DNA from: JAAYBQ01 sp035403465
GTDB taxonomy: Bacteria; Spirochaetota; UBA4802; UBA5550
Assembly (NCBI GenBank): GCA_035403465.1
Contig: DAONFG010000026.1
Coordinates: 1 to 47,363, forward strand
DNA length: 47,363 nt
Reading direction: 5' to 3'
This document shows, piece by piece, positions 8,801-16,945 of the stretch. The notes under the pieces were generated by a model. It was not told where the DNA came from. It saw nothing but the letters and a program-made list of their open reading frames with translations, and did not search any database. Both the position numbers and the translations under genes were made by a program. Within the stretch, counting starts at the first letter, position 1. Each line of letters opens with the position of its first letter.

Positions 8801-9090
8801 ATTCTAACCATTTCGTGAGCCGTTATTACTAAAAAAATTCCTTTAATTCCGAAATTATGTCTTTTTTTGTTACAAAAAAAGTCACGTTTATTAAGACATA
8901 ATTCACCGCATCCGATAATGTTAGTGTAATCAGAACGGCTGCTGAACAGCAATTTCCTGATAATGCAATGTTTATCTTGCCCGGGGATCAGCTGTTAAGT
9001 GCGGTTTTTATCAATCAATCGATTAATTTTTATTTCCTGGTAAACAATCACGTGTAGGGGGTAAAAAAACATAACAGCAGGAGAATTCCG
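8801..9090. repeat. Nested palindromes in the gap before the recombinase gene
   Basis: This gap holds no credible gene. AATTATGTCTT (8853-8863) and AAGACATAATT (8893-8903) form a perfect 11-bp inverted pair. Between them, sharing the CTT of the left arm, CTTTTTTTGT (8861-8870) and ACAAAAAAAG (8872-8881) form a second perfect 10-bp pair with a one-base centre. The remaining bases to 9090 are AT-rich; I see no clear promoter, only the AGGAG ribosome site at 9079-9083. Confidence 0.55.
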
Positions 9091-9987
9091 GTGAAAGAAG
9101 TTGTGGCGATAAAAAGGTTTAAGAAATTCCTTCAGGTGGAAAAAGGTCTCTCTCAGAATTCAATTTACTCCTATACATATGATTTGAAAAAATTCAGTGA
9201 ATTTCTGTCACAGAAGGACAAGGATATACTTGACGCAACGCAGGATGATATCCAGCAGTTCCTCAAATATGAGAAGATTAATAAAAATAATTCTACCAGG
9301 ACCCTTGCCAGGTCTCTTGCTGCAATAAGGCAGTTCTACAATTTTATATCGGACACCGTTGACGTGGGAATACAGAATCCCACTGAAAAAATAGAGACGC
9401 CCCATGTTGAAAAGACCCTTCCGGACTTTCTCACAGTAAATGAACTTAACAGGCTCTTCAGCTCGATATCAGAGGATGAGTGTTACGAGCTGCGCGACAA
9501 GACGATCTTTGAGCTCCTGTATTCAAGCGGGCTCAGGATTTCAGAGGCAATCATGCTTACCAGTGCCGATGTCGATTTTGAAAATGCGATTGTAAACGTA
9601 ATTGGAAAGGGGGACAAGCAGAGAATGGTCCCTGTGGGAAAAGAGGCTTTAAGGCTTCTTGCAAAATATATAAAGGAATCACGTACCGCGATAATAGGCA
9701 GCAGGGAAAGCGAATACCTCTTTGTGAGCAAGAAAGGTTCACAGCTTAACAGGAAGTCTGTGTGGAGACTGCTCAAGAATTACGTGACCCGGACAGAAAT
9801 ACAGAAGAACATTACCCCGCATACCCTGAGGCATTCATTTGCCACGCACCTTATCGAGAATGGCGCGGACCTGAGGTCGGTACAGGAGCTGCTCGGTCAC
9901 ATGGACATATCTACAACGCAGATATATACGCACATGGCTAAGAAACAGCTTCAGAAGATTCACAAGAGCTTCCACCCCAAGGGCTGA
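9091..9987 (+). CDS. Tyrosine recombinase of the XerC/XerD family
   Basis: The 298-residue enzyme has an N-terminal SAM-like DNA-binding domain (about 1-95) and a C-terminal catalytic domain with all expected residues: Arg in SSGLRISEA, Lys in GKGDKQRMVP, His-x-x-Arg in HTLRHSFATHL, His in LLGHMDISTTQIY and the nucleophile Tyr in IYTHM. Xer proteins resolve chromosome dimers at dif. The start is a GTG with AGGAG seven bases upstream. It heads the tight run ending in recJ, which suggests a housekeeping rather than a mobile-element recombinase. XerC and XerD cannot be told apart from the sequence alone. Confidence 0.93.
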   Translation: MKEVVAIKRFKKFLQVEKGLSQNSIYSYTYDLKKFSEFLSQKDKDILDATQDDIQQFLKYEKINKNNSTRTLARSLAAIRQFYNFISDTVDVGIQNPTEKIETPHVEKTLPDFLTVNELNRLFSSISEDECYELRDKTIFELLYSSGLRISEAIMLTSADVDFENAIVNVIGKGDKQRMVPVGKEALRLLAKYIKESRTAIIGSRESEYLFVSKKGSQLNRKSVWRLLKNYVTRTEIQKNITPHTLRHSFATHLIENGADLRSVQELLGHMDISTTQIYTHMAKKQLQKIHKSFHPKG

Positions 9988-10000
9988 TCCGGAGCACTGT

Positions 10001-11182
10001 ATGAGATATTCATGTTTAACGGCCCTGCTTTTTTCTGTACTTATCATTACCTCGTTTTCATGTACACCTTCTGAAAAATACCTGAGGGAGAAAAACATCC
10101 CCTCGGGTTATGAAAATAATTTTGTCAGGGTGCTCGTTTCTGTTGAAAGCGGTTCGTTCAGGATCAACTCCGGATCGGCATTAACGGTCAGGCAGGGTAA
10201 AGCGGGCAGGCTGCTCTACGATATGAAGGACGGCAGGCTGGTTTTTTACCCGGAAAAAATGAACGGCATATATCTTGTGGAATCAAAAGGGGCACCGCTC
10301 TACCTGAACGGCAGAGGATACAGGGGGACCTTTGAACTGCACAGCGTACTGGGGAAAATACACGTTGTGAATGTTGTTAATATCGAGGAGTATCTTTACA
10401 GCGTGGTTCCGTCCGAGATGCCTTCATCATGGAATATCGAAGCACTCAAGGCGCAGGCTGTGGCTTCACGTACATATACATACTATTACCTGCTTAAAGA
10501 TGATTCAAGGAAGATATACGATGTTGATGCAACCACCAGCTTCCAGGTGTACAAGGGAATAGCATCTGAAACTGAAAATTCGACATCAGCGGTTCGGGCA
10601 ACTGCGGGGGTGATAATGGTGTATAACCATGCACCGATACTTGCCTATTTCCATTCAACAAGCGGCGGTAAAACCGCAGACGACAAGTACGTATGGAAAG
10701 GTGATGACCTGCCTTATCTTGAAGGGGTCAGGTGTACATACAGCAAGGAATCGCCCCATTACGAATGGCAGCTTAAACTTACAGTTGCAGAAATTGAAAC
10801 TGCGCTCAAACGCAAATACAGCAGGGTTGGCAGAATCAGGGGCATTTCGTTTAAAAAATATGATGACAGGGTGTACGAGGTTGAAATCACCCATGAACAG
10901 GGTACGATTACAATGTCGGGTAACGACTTCAGGATCATGGTGTCACCTTCAAAGCTGAAGAGCACTTATTTCAGGTCTGAAAAAAGGGGCGGCACCCTGT
11001 ATATTTCAGGAAAGGGCTGGGGCCATGGAGTCGGGATGTGCCAGTGGGGAGCAAAGGGCCGCGCGGAGGCGGGGCAGGACTACAGCCGGATACTCAGCAC
11101 TTATTATAAAGGGATTAATTTTAAGAAAATATCCAATAATTATCTTGCACAGATGAAGGGCAGCGGCAATCATGTCAACTGA
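10001..11182 (+). CDS. SpoIID/LytB-domain lipoprotein (putative peptidoglycan glycosidase-like)
   Basis: The N-terminus is a lipoprotein signal with Cys in SFSC. The body carries the SpoIID domain: EYLYSVVPSEMPSSWNIEALKAQAVASRTYTYY, YFHSTSGGKTADDKYVW and the C-terminal GKGWGHGVGMCQWGAKG. In Bacillus, SpoIID is a lytic transglycosylase that cuts stripped peptidoglycan during engulfment; in non-sporulating Gram-negatives the domain is thought to act on cell-wall glycan at division. The conserved Glu within 'VVPSEMP' is present. The 393-residue length is normal. It begins 13 bases after the recombinase stop and overlaps queA by one base. Confidence 0.9.
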   Translation: MRYSCLTALLFSVLIITSFSCTPSEKYLREKNIPSGYENNFVRVLVSVESGSFRINSGSALTVRQGKAGRLLYDMKDGRLVFYPEKMNGIYLVESKGAPLYLNGRGYRGTFELHSVLGKIHVVNVVNIEEYLYSVVPSEMPSSWNIEALKAQAVASRTYTYYYLLKDDSRKIYDVDATTSFQVYKGIASETENSTSAVRATAGVIMVYNHAPILAYFHSTSGGKTADDKYVWKGDDLPYLEGVRCTYSKESPHYEWQLKLTVAEIETALKRKYSRVGRIRGISFKKYDDRVYEVEITHEQGTITMSGNDFRIMVSPSKLKSTYFRSEKRGGTLYISGKGWGHGVGMCQWGAKGRAEAGQDYSRILSTYYKGINFKKISNNYLAQMKGSGNHVN

Positions 11183-12225
11183 TGCCGGAAAAAAAATCAC
11201 CATATTCGCTGCAGGATTTCAACTACCACCTGCCTGAAGAACTTATCGCACAGATCCCTTCGCAGAGGAGGGATTCATCAAGGCTTTTTGTCCTTAACCG
11301 CAGCAGCGGGCAATTCACACACACATCATTCAGTTCAGTGGCCGGTTATCTTAAAGATGATGATATACTGGTGTTTAACAATGCGAAGGTGATCAACGCG
11401 AGGATTTTCTGCAGGCGTGAAACGGGCGGCAGGGTCGAGGTTGTTCTTGCCGAGAATATATCACCATCATCATGGAAAATAATATGCAACAGGACTGCAA
11501 GGATCAGGACCGGTGAGATCCTCCATCCCGAAAATGAACCGTCCATCTCTTTTGCCGTGACCGGGCGCGAAGGAGAATACCTTATCATCGAAACTGATAC
11601 TGACCTTGACGAGACAGTCCTTGACAGGATCGGGGTAGTGCCGCTGCCTCCTTACATAAGGCGCGACGCAGACGCTGCCGACAGCGAACGTTACCAGACC
11701 GTTTACGCGTCAATGACCGGTGCAGTGGCTGCGCCTACCGCAGGCCTGCACTTTACCCCTGAGATACTCGACACCCTCAGGGGCAGGGGGATAACCACAG
11801 TCTTCACCACGCTTTATGTGTCCTGGGGCACGTTCAGCCCTGTGCGCGGGGATGACCTCTCGCTTCACAAGATGCACTCGGAAAAATACATTCTTGATGA
11901 TGAAAGCGCCGGGATGATCAATTCGGCCAGGAGAGCCGGGAGGAGAATAGTTGCCGTGGGTACAACGGCTCTCCGCGTACTTGAGTCCACATTCAGGGAC
12001 GGGGCAAATGTCCCGGGCGGGGGATCTACTGATATTTTTATTTATCCTCCGTATAAAATCAAGTCAGCTGATGCGCTGCTGACAAACCTGCACACGCCCG
12101 GGTCCACGCTGCTGATGCTGGTATCGGCATTTGCCGGTTACGACCTTGTTATGGCCGCGTATGCCGAGGCGGTGCGGGAGAGGTACAGGTTTTTTTCATA
12201 CGGCGATGCAATGCTTATACTGTGA
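11182..12225 (+). CDS. queA: S-adenosylmethionine:tRNA ribosyltransferase-isomerase QueA
   Basis: The protein of 347 residues is full-length for QueA, which transfers and isomerises the ribose of AdoMet onto 7-aminomethyl-7-deazaguanine at the wobble base of GUN tRNAs to make epoxyqueuosine. Family motifs are seen throughout: YHLPEELIAQIPSQRRDSSRL near the start, the APTAGLHFTPE block, VSWGTFSPVR, and FIYPPYKIKSADALLTNLHTPGSTLLMLVSAFAG near the end. The start codon overlaps the SpoIID stop (TGATG). tgt and the other queuosine genes are not nearby. Confidence 0.97.
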   Translation: MPEKKSPYSLQDFNYHLPEELIAQIPSQRRDSSRLFVLNRSSGQFTHTSFSSVAGYLKDDDILVFNNAKVINARIFCRRETGGRVEVVLAENISPSSWKIICNRTARIRTGEILHPENEPSISFAVTGREGEYLIIETDTDLDETVLDRIGVVPLPPYIRRDADAADSERYQTVYASMTGAVAAPTAGLHFTPEILDTLRGRGITTVFTTLYVSWGTFSPVRGDDLSLHKMHSEKYILDDESAGMINSARRAGRRIVAVGTTALRVLESTFRDGANVPGGGSTDIFIYPPYKIKSADALLTNLHTPGSTLLMLVSAFAGYDLVMAAYAEAVRERYRFFSYGDAMLIL

Positions 12226-12237
12226 TGAAGGTGATAC

Positions 12238-13038
12238 ATGAAGGTAAGTAAACTTATTGAAGAACTGAACAGGATCTATCCTGAATCGTTCCAGGAGAAC
12301 TACGACAACACCGGGCAGCAGGTGATTTTCCCGGAAAGGGATATCACCGGGGTTTATGTTTCGCTTGATGTTGAGAAGGCTGTAATCGATGATGCCGGGG
12401 CGAATAACTGCAACATGATTGTTACGCACCATCCGCTTATATTCAGGCCAGTAAAAAAAATAGTATCCGGAGAGGCAAGGTCCTCGATGCTGATAAGCCT
12501 TGTAAAGGGCGAGGTTTCACTCTACGCGATGCATACCAATTTTGACAAGTTCATGTTCAGGTATCTTGCAGATGAACTGGGATTTCCCGGGAGCAGGCTG
12601 CTGTTTAAAACCGAGGGTGCGGGTGAGGCTGAAACCGGTTTCGGGTCAATGGCTGTTCCTGATAAGGCAATCCTTCTGGGAGACCTTCTTTCAAGAGTCA
12701 GGGATGCGCTTGGACTTGACTACCTGCTCTATTCCGGGGAGGAGAGTATGGAAATAAGAAGTATTGCTTTTATAAACGGTTCAGGAGGGGGATCGGTTGA
12801 AAGGACAATCCAGGCTGCACATCCCGACTGTATTATAACCGGGGATGCCGGGTACCACCACGCAAGGTATGCCATTGACAGCGGAACAGCCCTGGTAGAT
12901 GCGGGGCATTTCGGCACTGAAATTATTTTTAAAAAGATGCTTGCTCAAACCATTACAGGTATTATGAATGCTAACGGGGAAAAATCACGAGTGATAATCT
13001 CCGGGACTGAAAAAAATCCCTTTAAGCTGTATAGATGA
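12238..13038 (+). CDS. Nif3-like dinuclear metal-centre protein
   Basis: The 266-residue protein belongs to the Nif3/YbgI family of ring-shaped hexamers that bind two metal ions. Metal-ligand motifs are visible: YDNTGQQV near residue 22, VTHHPLIF (about 62-69), and the C-terminal DAGHFGTE with a His and Glu. It lacks the inserted PII-like domain found in the longer members. The biochemical role is unsettled; members are often annotated as type 2 GTP cyclohydrolase I, which is poorly supported. It overlaps the next gene by four bases (ATGA). Confidence 0.9.
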   Translation: MKVSKLIEELNRIYPESFQENYDNTGQQVIFPERDITGVYVSLDVEKAVIDDAGANNCNMIVTHHPLIFRPVKKIVSGEARSSMLISLVKGEVSLYAMHTNFDKFMFRYLADELGFPGSRLLFKTEGAGEAETGFGSMAVPDKAILLGDLLSRVRDALGLDYLLYSGEESMEIRSIAFINGSGGGSVERTIQAAHPDCIITGDAGYHHARYAIDSGTALVDAGHFGTEIIFKKMLAQTITGIMNANGEKSRVIISGTEKNPFKLYR

Positions 13039-13736
13039 TGAATAACGACAGAAACATAATGCTTGACCTCCAGGAACTGTGGGATTCCGTGATGAAACTC
13101 GAAGGCGAGATCGAACGGAGCCGTAAATCCATTAAACTCTGGGAGAGCCGTAACAAAGAACTTGAATCAGGCACAGCAAAGGCCGATGCGGAATATAAAA
13201 ACATCAGCCTGAAAATCAAACAGGATGAACTTGAACTGTCCGCGATCGAATCGAAAATTGAAAAATCCGAATCCAGGCGGAACATGCTCAAGTCGGAAAG
13301 GGAACTTGATGCGCTCGATTCCGAACTTGCAAAACTCAAGTCCGACCGTGACAGCCTCGAGACATCAATTTTTACAATGATGGAAAAGTCCGATGGACTT
13401 AAGGTTAAACTTGATTCGCTGAAGAGTGAACTTGCTGAATCGAATGTCCAGACTGTAAATGACATTGAAGGCCTTAATAAAAAAATCATTAACCTGACCG
13501 GTCAGGCAGACTCGGAAAGGCATAAATTCAGCGGGCTGAAGGATTCGCTTTCACCTTCAGTTAAATCCCGGTTCGAAAAACTTATTAATTCAAAAGACGG
13601 GATTGCCATAGCAAAACTCAACGGCGAAACCTGCACGCACTGCAATTGTTTAGTTCCGTCATCTGTCGCCTCCGGGCTGCAGAAAAATTCTTATGCGACC
13701 TGCACAAACTGCGGGCGTTTTCTTTACCAGGCTTGA
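13035..13736 (+). CDS. Coiled-coil protein with C-terminal C4 zinc ribbon
   Basis: Residues 1-165 are predicted to be a long coiled coil rich in Glu, Lys, Ser and Leu in heptad-like order. The last 45 residues hold the zinc-ribbon CTHCNCLVPSS...CTNCGRF, with four Cys as ligands. This is the CT398/HP0958 type of architecture (zf-RING_7), whose Helicobacter member helps flagellar export and RNA polymerase sigma-54 control, and whose chlamydial member binds sigma-54. The role here is not known. It overlaps the Nif3 gene, and the RNase HI-like gene follows, an association often seen in bacteria. An alternative start three bases on (13038) cannot be excluded. Confidence 0.85.
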   Translation: MMNNDRNIMLDLQELWDSVMKLEGEIERSRKSIKLWESRNKELESGTAKADAEYKNISLKIKQDELELSAIESKIEKSESRRNMLKSERELDALDSELAKLKSDRDSLETSIFTMMEKSDGLKVKLDSLKSELAESNVQTVNDIEGLNKKIINLTGQADSERHKFSGLKDSLSPSVKSRFEKLINSKDGIAIAKLNGETCTHCNCLVPSSVASGLQKNSYATCTNCGRFLYQA

Positions 13737-13761
13737 TTATGATGTTACCGGAGCGTATTGT

Positions 13762-14436
13762 ATGCTGCTTAGCATAGACAGGGTATTGCAACTCCTTGCT
13801 GAAGGGAAATCCCTTGAGAAGATTTCCGAACTGGCAGACTGTGATGCTACCGACGTTGTTACTCTTATTGAAGAGGCCCGTGAACTGATCCATAAGCATG
13901 AAAAGGCTTCCGGCAGGAGAAAGGTAATCATCAGGAAGAAAAAAGGAGCAGGCGAAAGTGACCTTACCCCTGCTGAAGACGAGGTGTCCCGCGAGGTAAT
14001 GAGCGGTGCTGAACTTGCCGCAATACCTGTTAACGCTTCACTGACAATGTATATCAACGGTATCTCTGACGAAGAATCAGGGAATGCCGGTATAGGCATA
14101 GTTATCTTTGATCATGAGAACCGGCAGGTGGGTAAGGTCAGCGATTTTATCGGCAGGCGTTCGGACGCGGCTGCCGAATATGTCGCGCTGATCAGGGCGC
14201 TCAAGCTTGCGGAATATTTCAGGGTGAGTGAACTGAAAATACGCACTGACTCAGGGCGTATAGTCCGGCAGATATCGGGCGGGCAGGAGATCAGGAACAA
14301 CACGCTGAAAGGACTTGCAGACCAGGCTGCCGGGATTATTACTAAGATCAGGAATTTCAGGCTGGAACTGATTCCACGCAGCCAGAATGACAAGGCTGAT
14401 TACCTGGCAAAAAAGGGCTCGGAAAAGAACAGGTAA
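13762..14436 (+). CDS. RNase HI-like protein with N-terminal HTH-like extension and an altered active site
   Basis: The ATG at 13762 is chosen because GGAG lies eight bases upstream; the longer frame would run into the zinc-ribbon gene. Residues 1-45 (SIDRVLQLLAEGKSLEKISELADCDATDVVTLI) resemble a small helix-turn-helix, followed by a Lys-rich linker. From about residue 92 the RNase HI fold begins. Conserved acids are present at AAEYVAL (Glu), RTDSGRIV (Asp) and NDKADYLA (Asp), but the first catalytic Asp is Asn (codon AAC 14056-14058, residue 99, in MYINGIS). The protein may be inactive as a nuclease, may use a nearby Asp, or may only bind hybrids. It is followed directly by recJ. Confidence 0.85.
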   Translation: MLLSIDRVLQLLAEGKSLEKISELADCDATDVVTLIEEARELIHKHEKASGRRKVIIRKKKGAGESDLTPAEDEVSREVMSGAELAAIPVNASLTMYINGISDEESGNAGIGIVIFDHENRQVGKVSDFIGRRSDAAAEYVALIRALKLAEYFRVSELKIRTDSGRIVRQISGGQEIRNNTLKGLADQAAGIITKIRNFRLELIPRSQNDKADYLAKKGSEKNR

Positions 14437-14440
14437 GCTG

Positions 14441-16498
14441 ATGAAGGCGGCATGGCAGGTTGCGGTCCATGATGAGGCTGAAGTCCAGGCTCTCTGCGAT
14501 GCGTGCGCCATAGATAAAATCCCTGCCTCCATACTATACGGCAGGGGCGTACGCACCCCCGAGGCGATGGCGGCATTCCTTAATCCATGCCTGAGCGACC
14601 TGCACTCTCCATTCCTCCTTGACGGCATGCACGAAGCTGTCGCGCGCATAAAAGAGGCCGTCCGTTCCGGAGAAAGGATCGCCATATTTTCCGATTCCGA
14701 CATTGACGGCATCACTTCGCTCGCCATAATACATGATCTTCTTGCAAAACTGAAATCCGCAGCATACATCCGTTACCCGCGCGACCGGGAAGGTTACGGA
14801 CTTACATACGGCATAATTGACGAATTCAAATCCGAGGGCATAACTCTTGTTATAACTGTTGACTGCGGTATTAGGGACTTCGCTGAAATCGGTTATGCTA
14901 AAAGCTGCGGGATGGATTTTATTGTCACTGACCACCATGAGCCTGACTCCTCCCTGCCGGATGCGATAATTCTGAATCCGAAACTCGGGGACAGCCCGTA
15001 TCCGTTCAAGGAGCTTGCCGGCGTCGGGGTGGCCTTCAAGCTGGCGCATGCCTTTAAATGGAGTGAGAGGCCAAGCTATAATGTCCGGTTTGTTGTTGTG
15101 ACTCCATCTGAAGGCGGGATCCGGTATTCATTTATCAGGAACTGGATTATAACCGGTAATGGGGCGGTTGAATCATCCCAACTGGAGTGGTTTGCCTCAT
15201 CTGTTGTTGTATCCTCCGACCGTGTTGTCCTTGCCGGTGACTGCGCTGAACTTAGGGTTTTTCTGAGCGGACGTAGTGATATATCGTTTGAAGACCTTTT
15301 TGTGCTGGCTAATAAAACCTTGAATAAGAATTACAAATCAAATGATTCATGCATGGATGAACTTCCCGGAATTTTTATGCTTAGAAAGAACCTGCGCGGC
15401 CGGAATCATGAGACAGCGGCCAGGATACTGGTTGAACTGCAGATGAGAGGGCTTGAAAAACTGCACGGCTCTCTCCGTGAATACATGGCCCTTGTGGCAG
15501 TAGGAACTATTGCAGATATTATGCCTGCCCTGGGCGAAAACAGGCCGCTTATCATGTTCGGCATGGATGTGTTCAACGGCGGGAACGGACACCAGGGTAT
15601 CCGGGAGATACTGGGTGTAAACCGGGCTTCGTCAAAATCCATAAGCTGGGACGTGGCTCCGCTTCTTAATACGCCGGGGCGTATGGGTGAGACAAGGCTT
15701 ACTGTCGATTTTTTTCTCAAAGATGACAGGGAAAGCACAATGGAGCTGCTGGCAGAGATAAGGAAGCTGAACAGTGAAAGAAAAAAACTTGTGACTGACA
15801 CAATAAACAGGATCAGAGCTAAAAACCCGGATGCTGGAATTGAGCCGGGTTTTTTCTATTATGCCGACGACAGTATAAAGGACGGGCTTGCAGGGCTTGT
15901 TGCAAACAGGATAGCAGAGGAGATCAAAAAACCGGTTATCATAATGTCAGGGCCGGACGGGAACGGGCATATAAAAGGTTCGGGCAGGAGCTTCGGGAAG
16001 TATAATTTTCTGCGTCACCTGGAGCCTCTTTCATCCATGTTTGAAAGACTTGGAGGCCATGCACAGGCATTCGGATTTACAATCCGGAAAGAGAATATAG
16101 GCCCGGTTATGCAGCAGATCGCCGGGTCAATCGGAAATAGCTGCGTGCGTGATGATAATATCAGGATTGATGCCGTGCTCGATCAGGGCATGATAGACTC
16201 AGCGTTTATTGAGCGGCTGTCACTCCTGGAGCCTTATGGAAAGGAGAACGAAGAGCCGTTGTTTCTTTCACGAAATGTTGAAGTCAGTTCTTTCCAGAGG
16301 TTCGGGGCTGATTCAAACCATGGGAAATATATCCTGGGCACTAACATACAGGCAATCGGCTGGAATATTGCTGATATGATGCAGGAATACTCCAATTCAG
16401 GCAAAGAGCTTGATATGGTTTACAGGCTGGACAATAATCGTTACCTGAACAGGCTCTATCCCAGGATGCTTATAATGGACATCGATTATTCGCACTAA
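14441..16498 (+). CDS. recJ: Single-strand-specific exonuclease RecJ with a long insertion
   Basis: The ATG at 14441 lies four bases after the RNase HI-like stop. The 685-residue protein has RecJ motifs in order: DSDIDG (motif I), VDCGI (II), TDHHEPD (III), and the C-terminal GGHAQAFGF of the DHHA1 domain. RecJ degrades single-stranded DNA 5' to 3' in recombination and mismatch repair. Between AGVGVAFKLA (about residue 205) and YMALVAVGTIADIMP (about 348) there are ~140 residues, where typical RecJ has about 40. The added segment has alternating hydrophobic strands and no recognised domain. The metal-binding residues are intact, so activity is expected. Confidence 0.93.
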   Translation: MKAAWQVAVHDEAEVQALCDACAIDKIPASILYGRGVRTPEAMAAFLNPCLSDLHSPFLLDGMHEAVARIKEAVRSGERIAIFSDSDIDGITSLAIIHDLLAKLKSAAYIRYPRDREGYGLTYGIIDEFKSEGITLVITVDCGIRDFAEIGYAKSCGMDFIVTDHHEPDSSLPDAIILNPKLGDSPYPFKELAGVGVAFKLAHAFKWSERPSYNVRFVVVTPSEGGIRYSFIRNWIITGNGAVESSQLEWFASSVVVSSDRVVLAGDCAELRVFLSGRSDISFEDLFVLANKTLNKNYKSNDSCMDELPGIFMLRKNLRGRNHETAARILVELQMRGLEKLHGSLREYMALVAVGTIADIMPALGENRPLIMFGMDVFNGGNGHQGIREILGVNRASSKSISWDVAPLLNTPGRMGETRLTVDFFLKDDRESTMELLAEIRKLNSERKKLVTDTINRIRAKNPDAGIEPGFFYYADDSIKDGLAGLVANRIAEEIKKPVIIMSGPDGNGHIKGSGRSFGKYNFLRHLEPLSSMFERLGGHAQAFGFTIRKENIGPVMQQIAGSIGNSCVRDDNIRIDAVLDQGMIDSAFIERLSLLEPYGKENEEPLFLSRNVEVSSFQRFGADSNHGKYILGTNIQAIGWNIADMMQEYSNSGKELDMVYRLDNNRYLNRLYPRMLIMDIDYSH

Positions 16499-16584
16499 AT
16501 TGTGATTGGCTGGATACTTTTATGTAATATAACTGAGTTTTTGCGACAGCGCTTAATTATTGACTGATGTATATAAAAAATAAT

Positions 16585-16612
16585 TTGACTTATTGCTATC
16601 ATCTATTATTAT
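16585..16612 (+). promoter_or_regulatory. Promoter of the STAS/ispF pair
   Basis: TTGACT (16585-16590) and TATTAT (16607-16612) are separated by 16 bp and end 32 bases before the STAS start. The surrounding AT-rich 146-bp gap follows recJ, and no terminator hairpin is visible in it. Confidence 0.65.
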
Positions 16613-16644
16613 AAAAGTGGTACAATTAAAAAGCGGGTAATACT

Positions 16645-16944
16645 ATGGAAATTGACGTTAAAGAACACGATGACCTTGTACTGGTAAAGGTAAACGGCGA
16701 TATAGAGATGATGTCTATCAAGAATTTCAAGCAGATGCTGTTTGAAATCGGTCAGAATATTGATAAAGATATCGAGATAGATTTATCCGATGTTGATTAT
16801 ATAGATTCATCGGGTGTCGGCGTTCTTATAAGTCTGCTCAAACTCCAGAAGAAGAAGGGGAAAGAGCTGCGTATGGGCAAGGTAAGTTCAAAAGTGCTGA
16901 ATGTCCTGAAGCTCAGTTCCCTCGCTGACGTCTTTAACCTCTGA
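16645..16944 (+). CDS. STAS-domain anti-sigma factor antagonist
   Basis: A complete 99-residue STAS protein of SpoIIAA type. The phosphorylatable Ser lies in the DSSGVG loop (Ser56). Such proteins bind an anti-sigma kinase (RsbW-like) when dephosphorylated and free the sigma factor, or act in related partner-switching signals. No kinase or phosphatase partner is encoded in the window, so the target is unknown. The upstream promoter is good but the ribosome site is weak (GCGGG). IspF follows two bases after the stop, and the two probably share a transcript, an unusual pairing. Confidence 0.92.
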   Translation: MEIDVKEHDDLVLVKVNGDIEMMSIKNFKQMLFEIGQNIDKDIEIDLSDVDYIDSSGVGVLISLLKLQKKKGKELRMGKVSSKVLNVLKLSSLADVFNL

Positions 16945-16945
16945 T

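Noticed and set aside
8680..8952. A 90-codon minus-strand frame over the first dispersed repeat
   Set aside because: It crosses a repeat with inverted ends, has no ribosome site, and the second repeat copy does not keep the frame.
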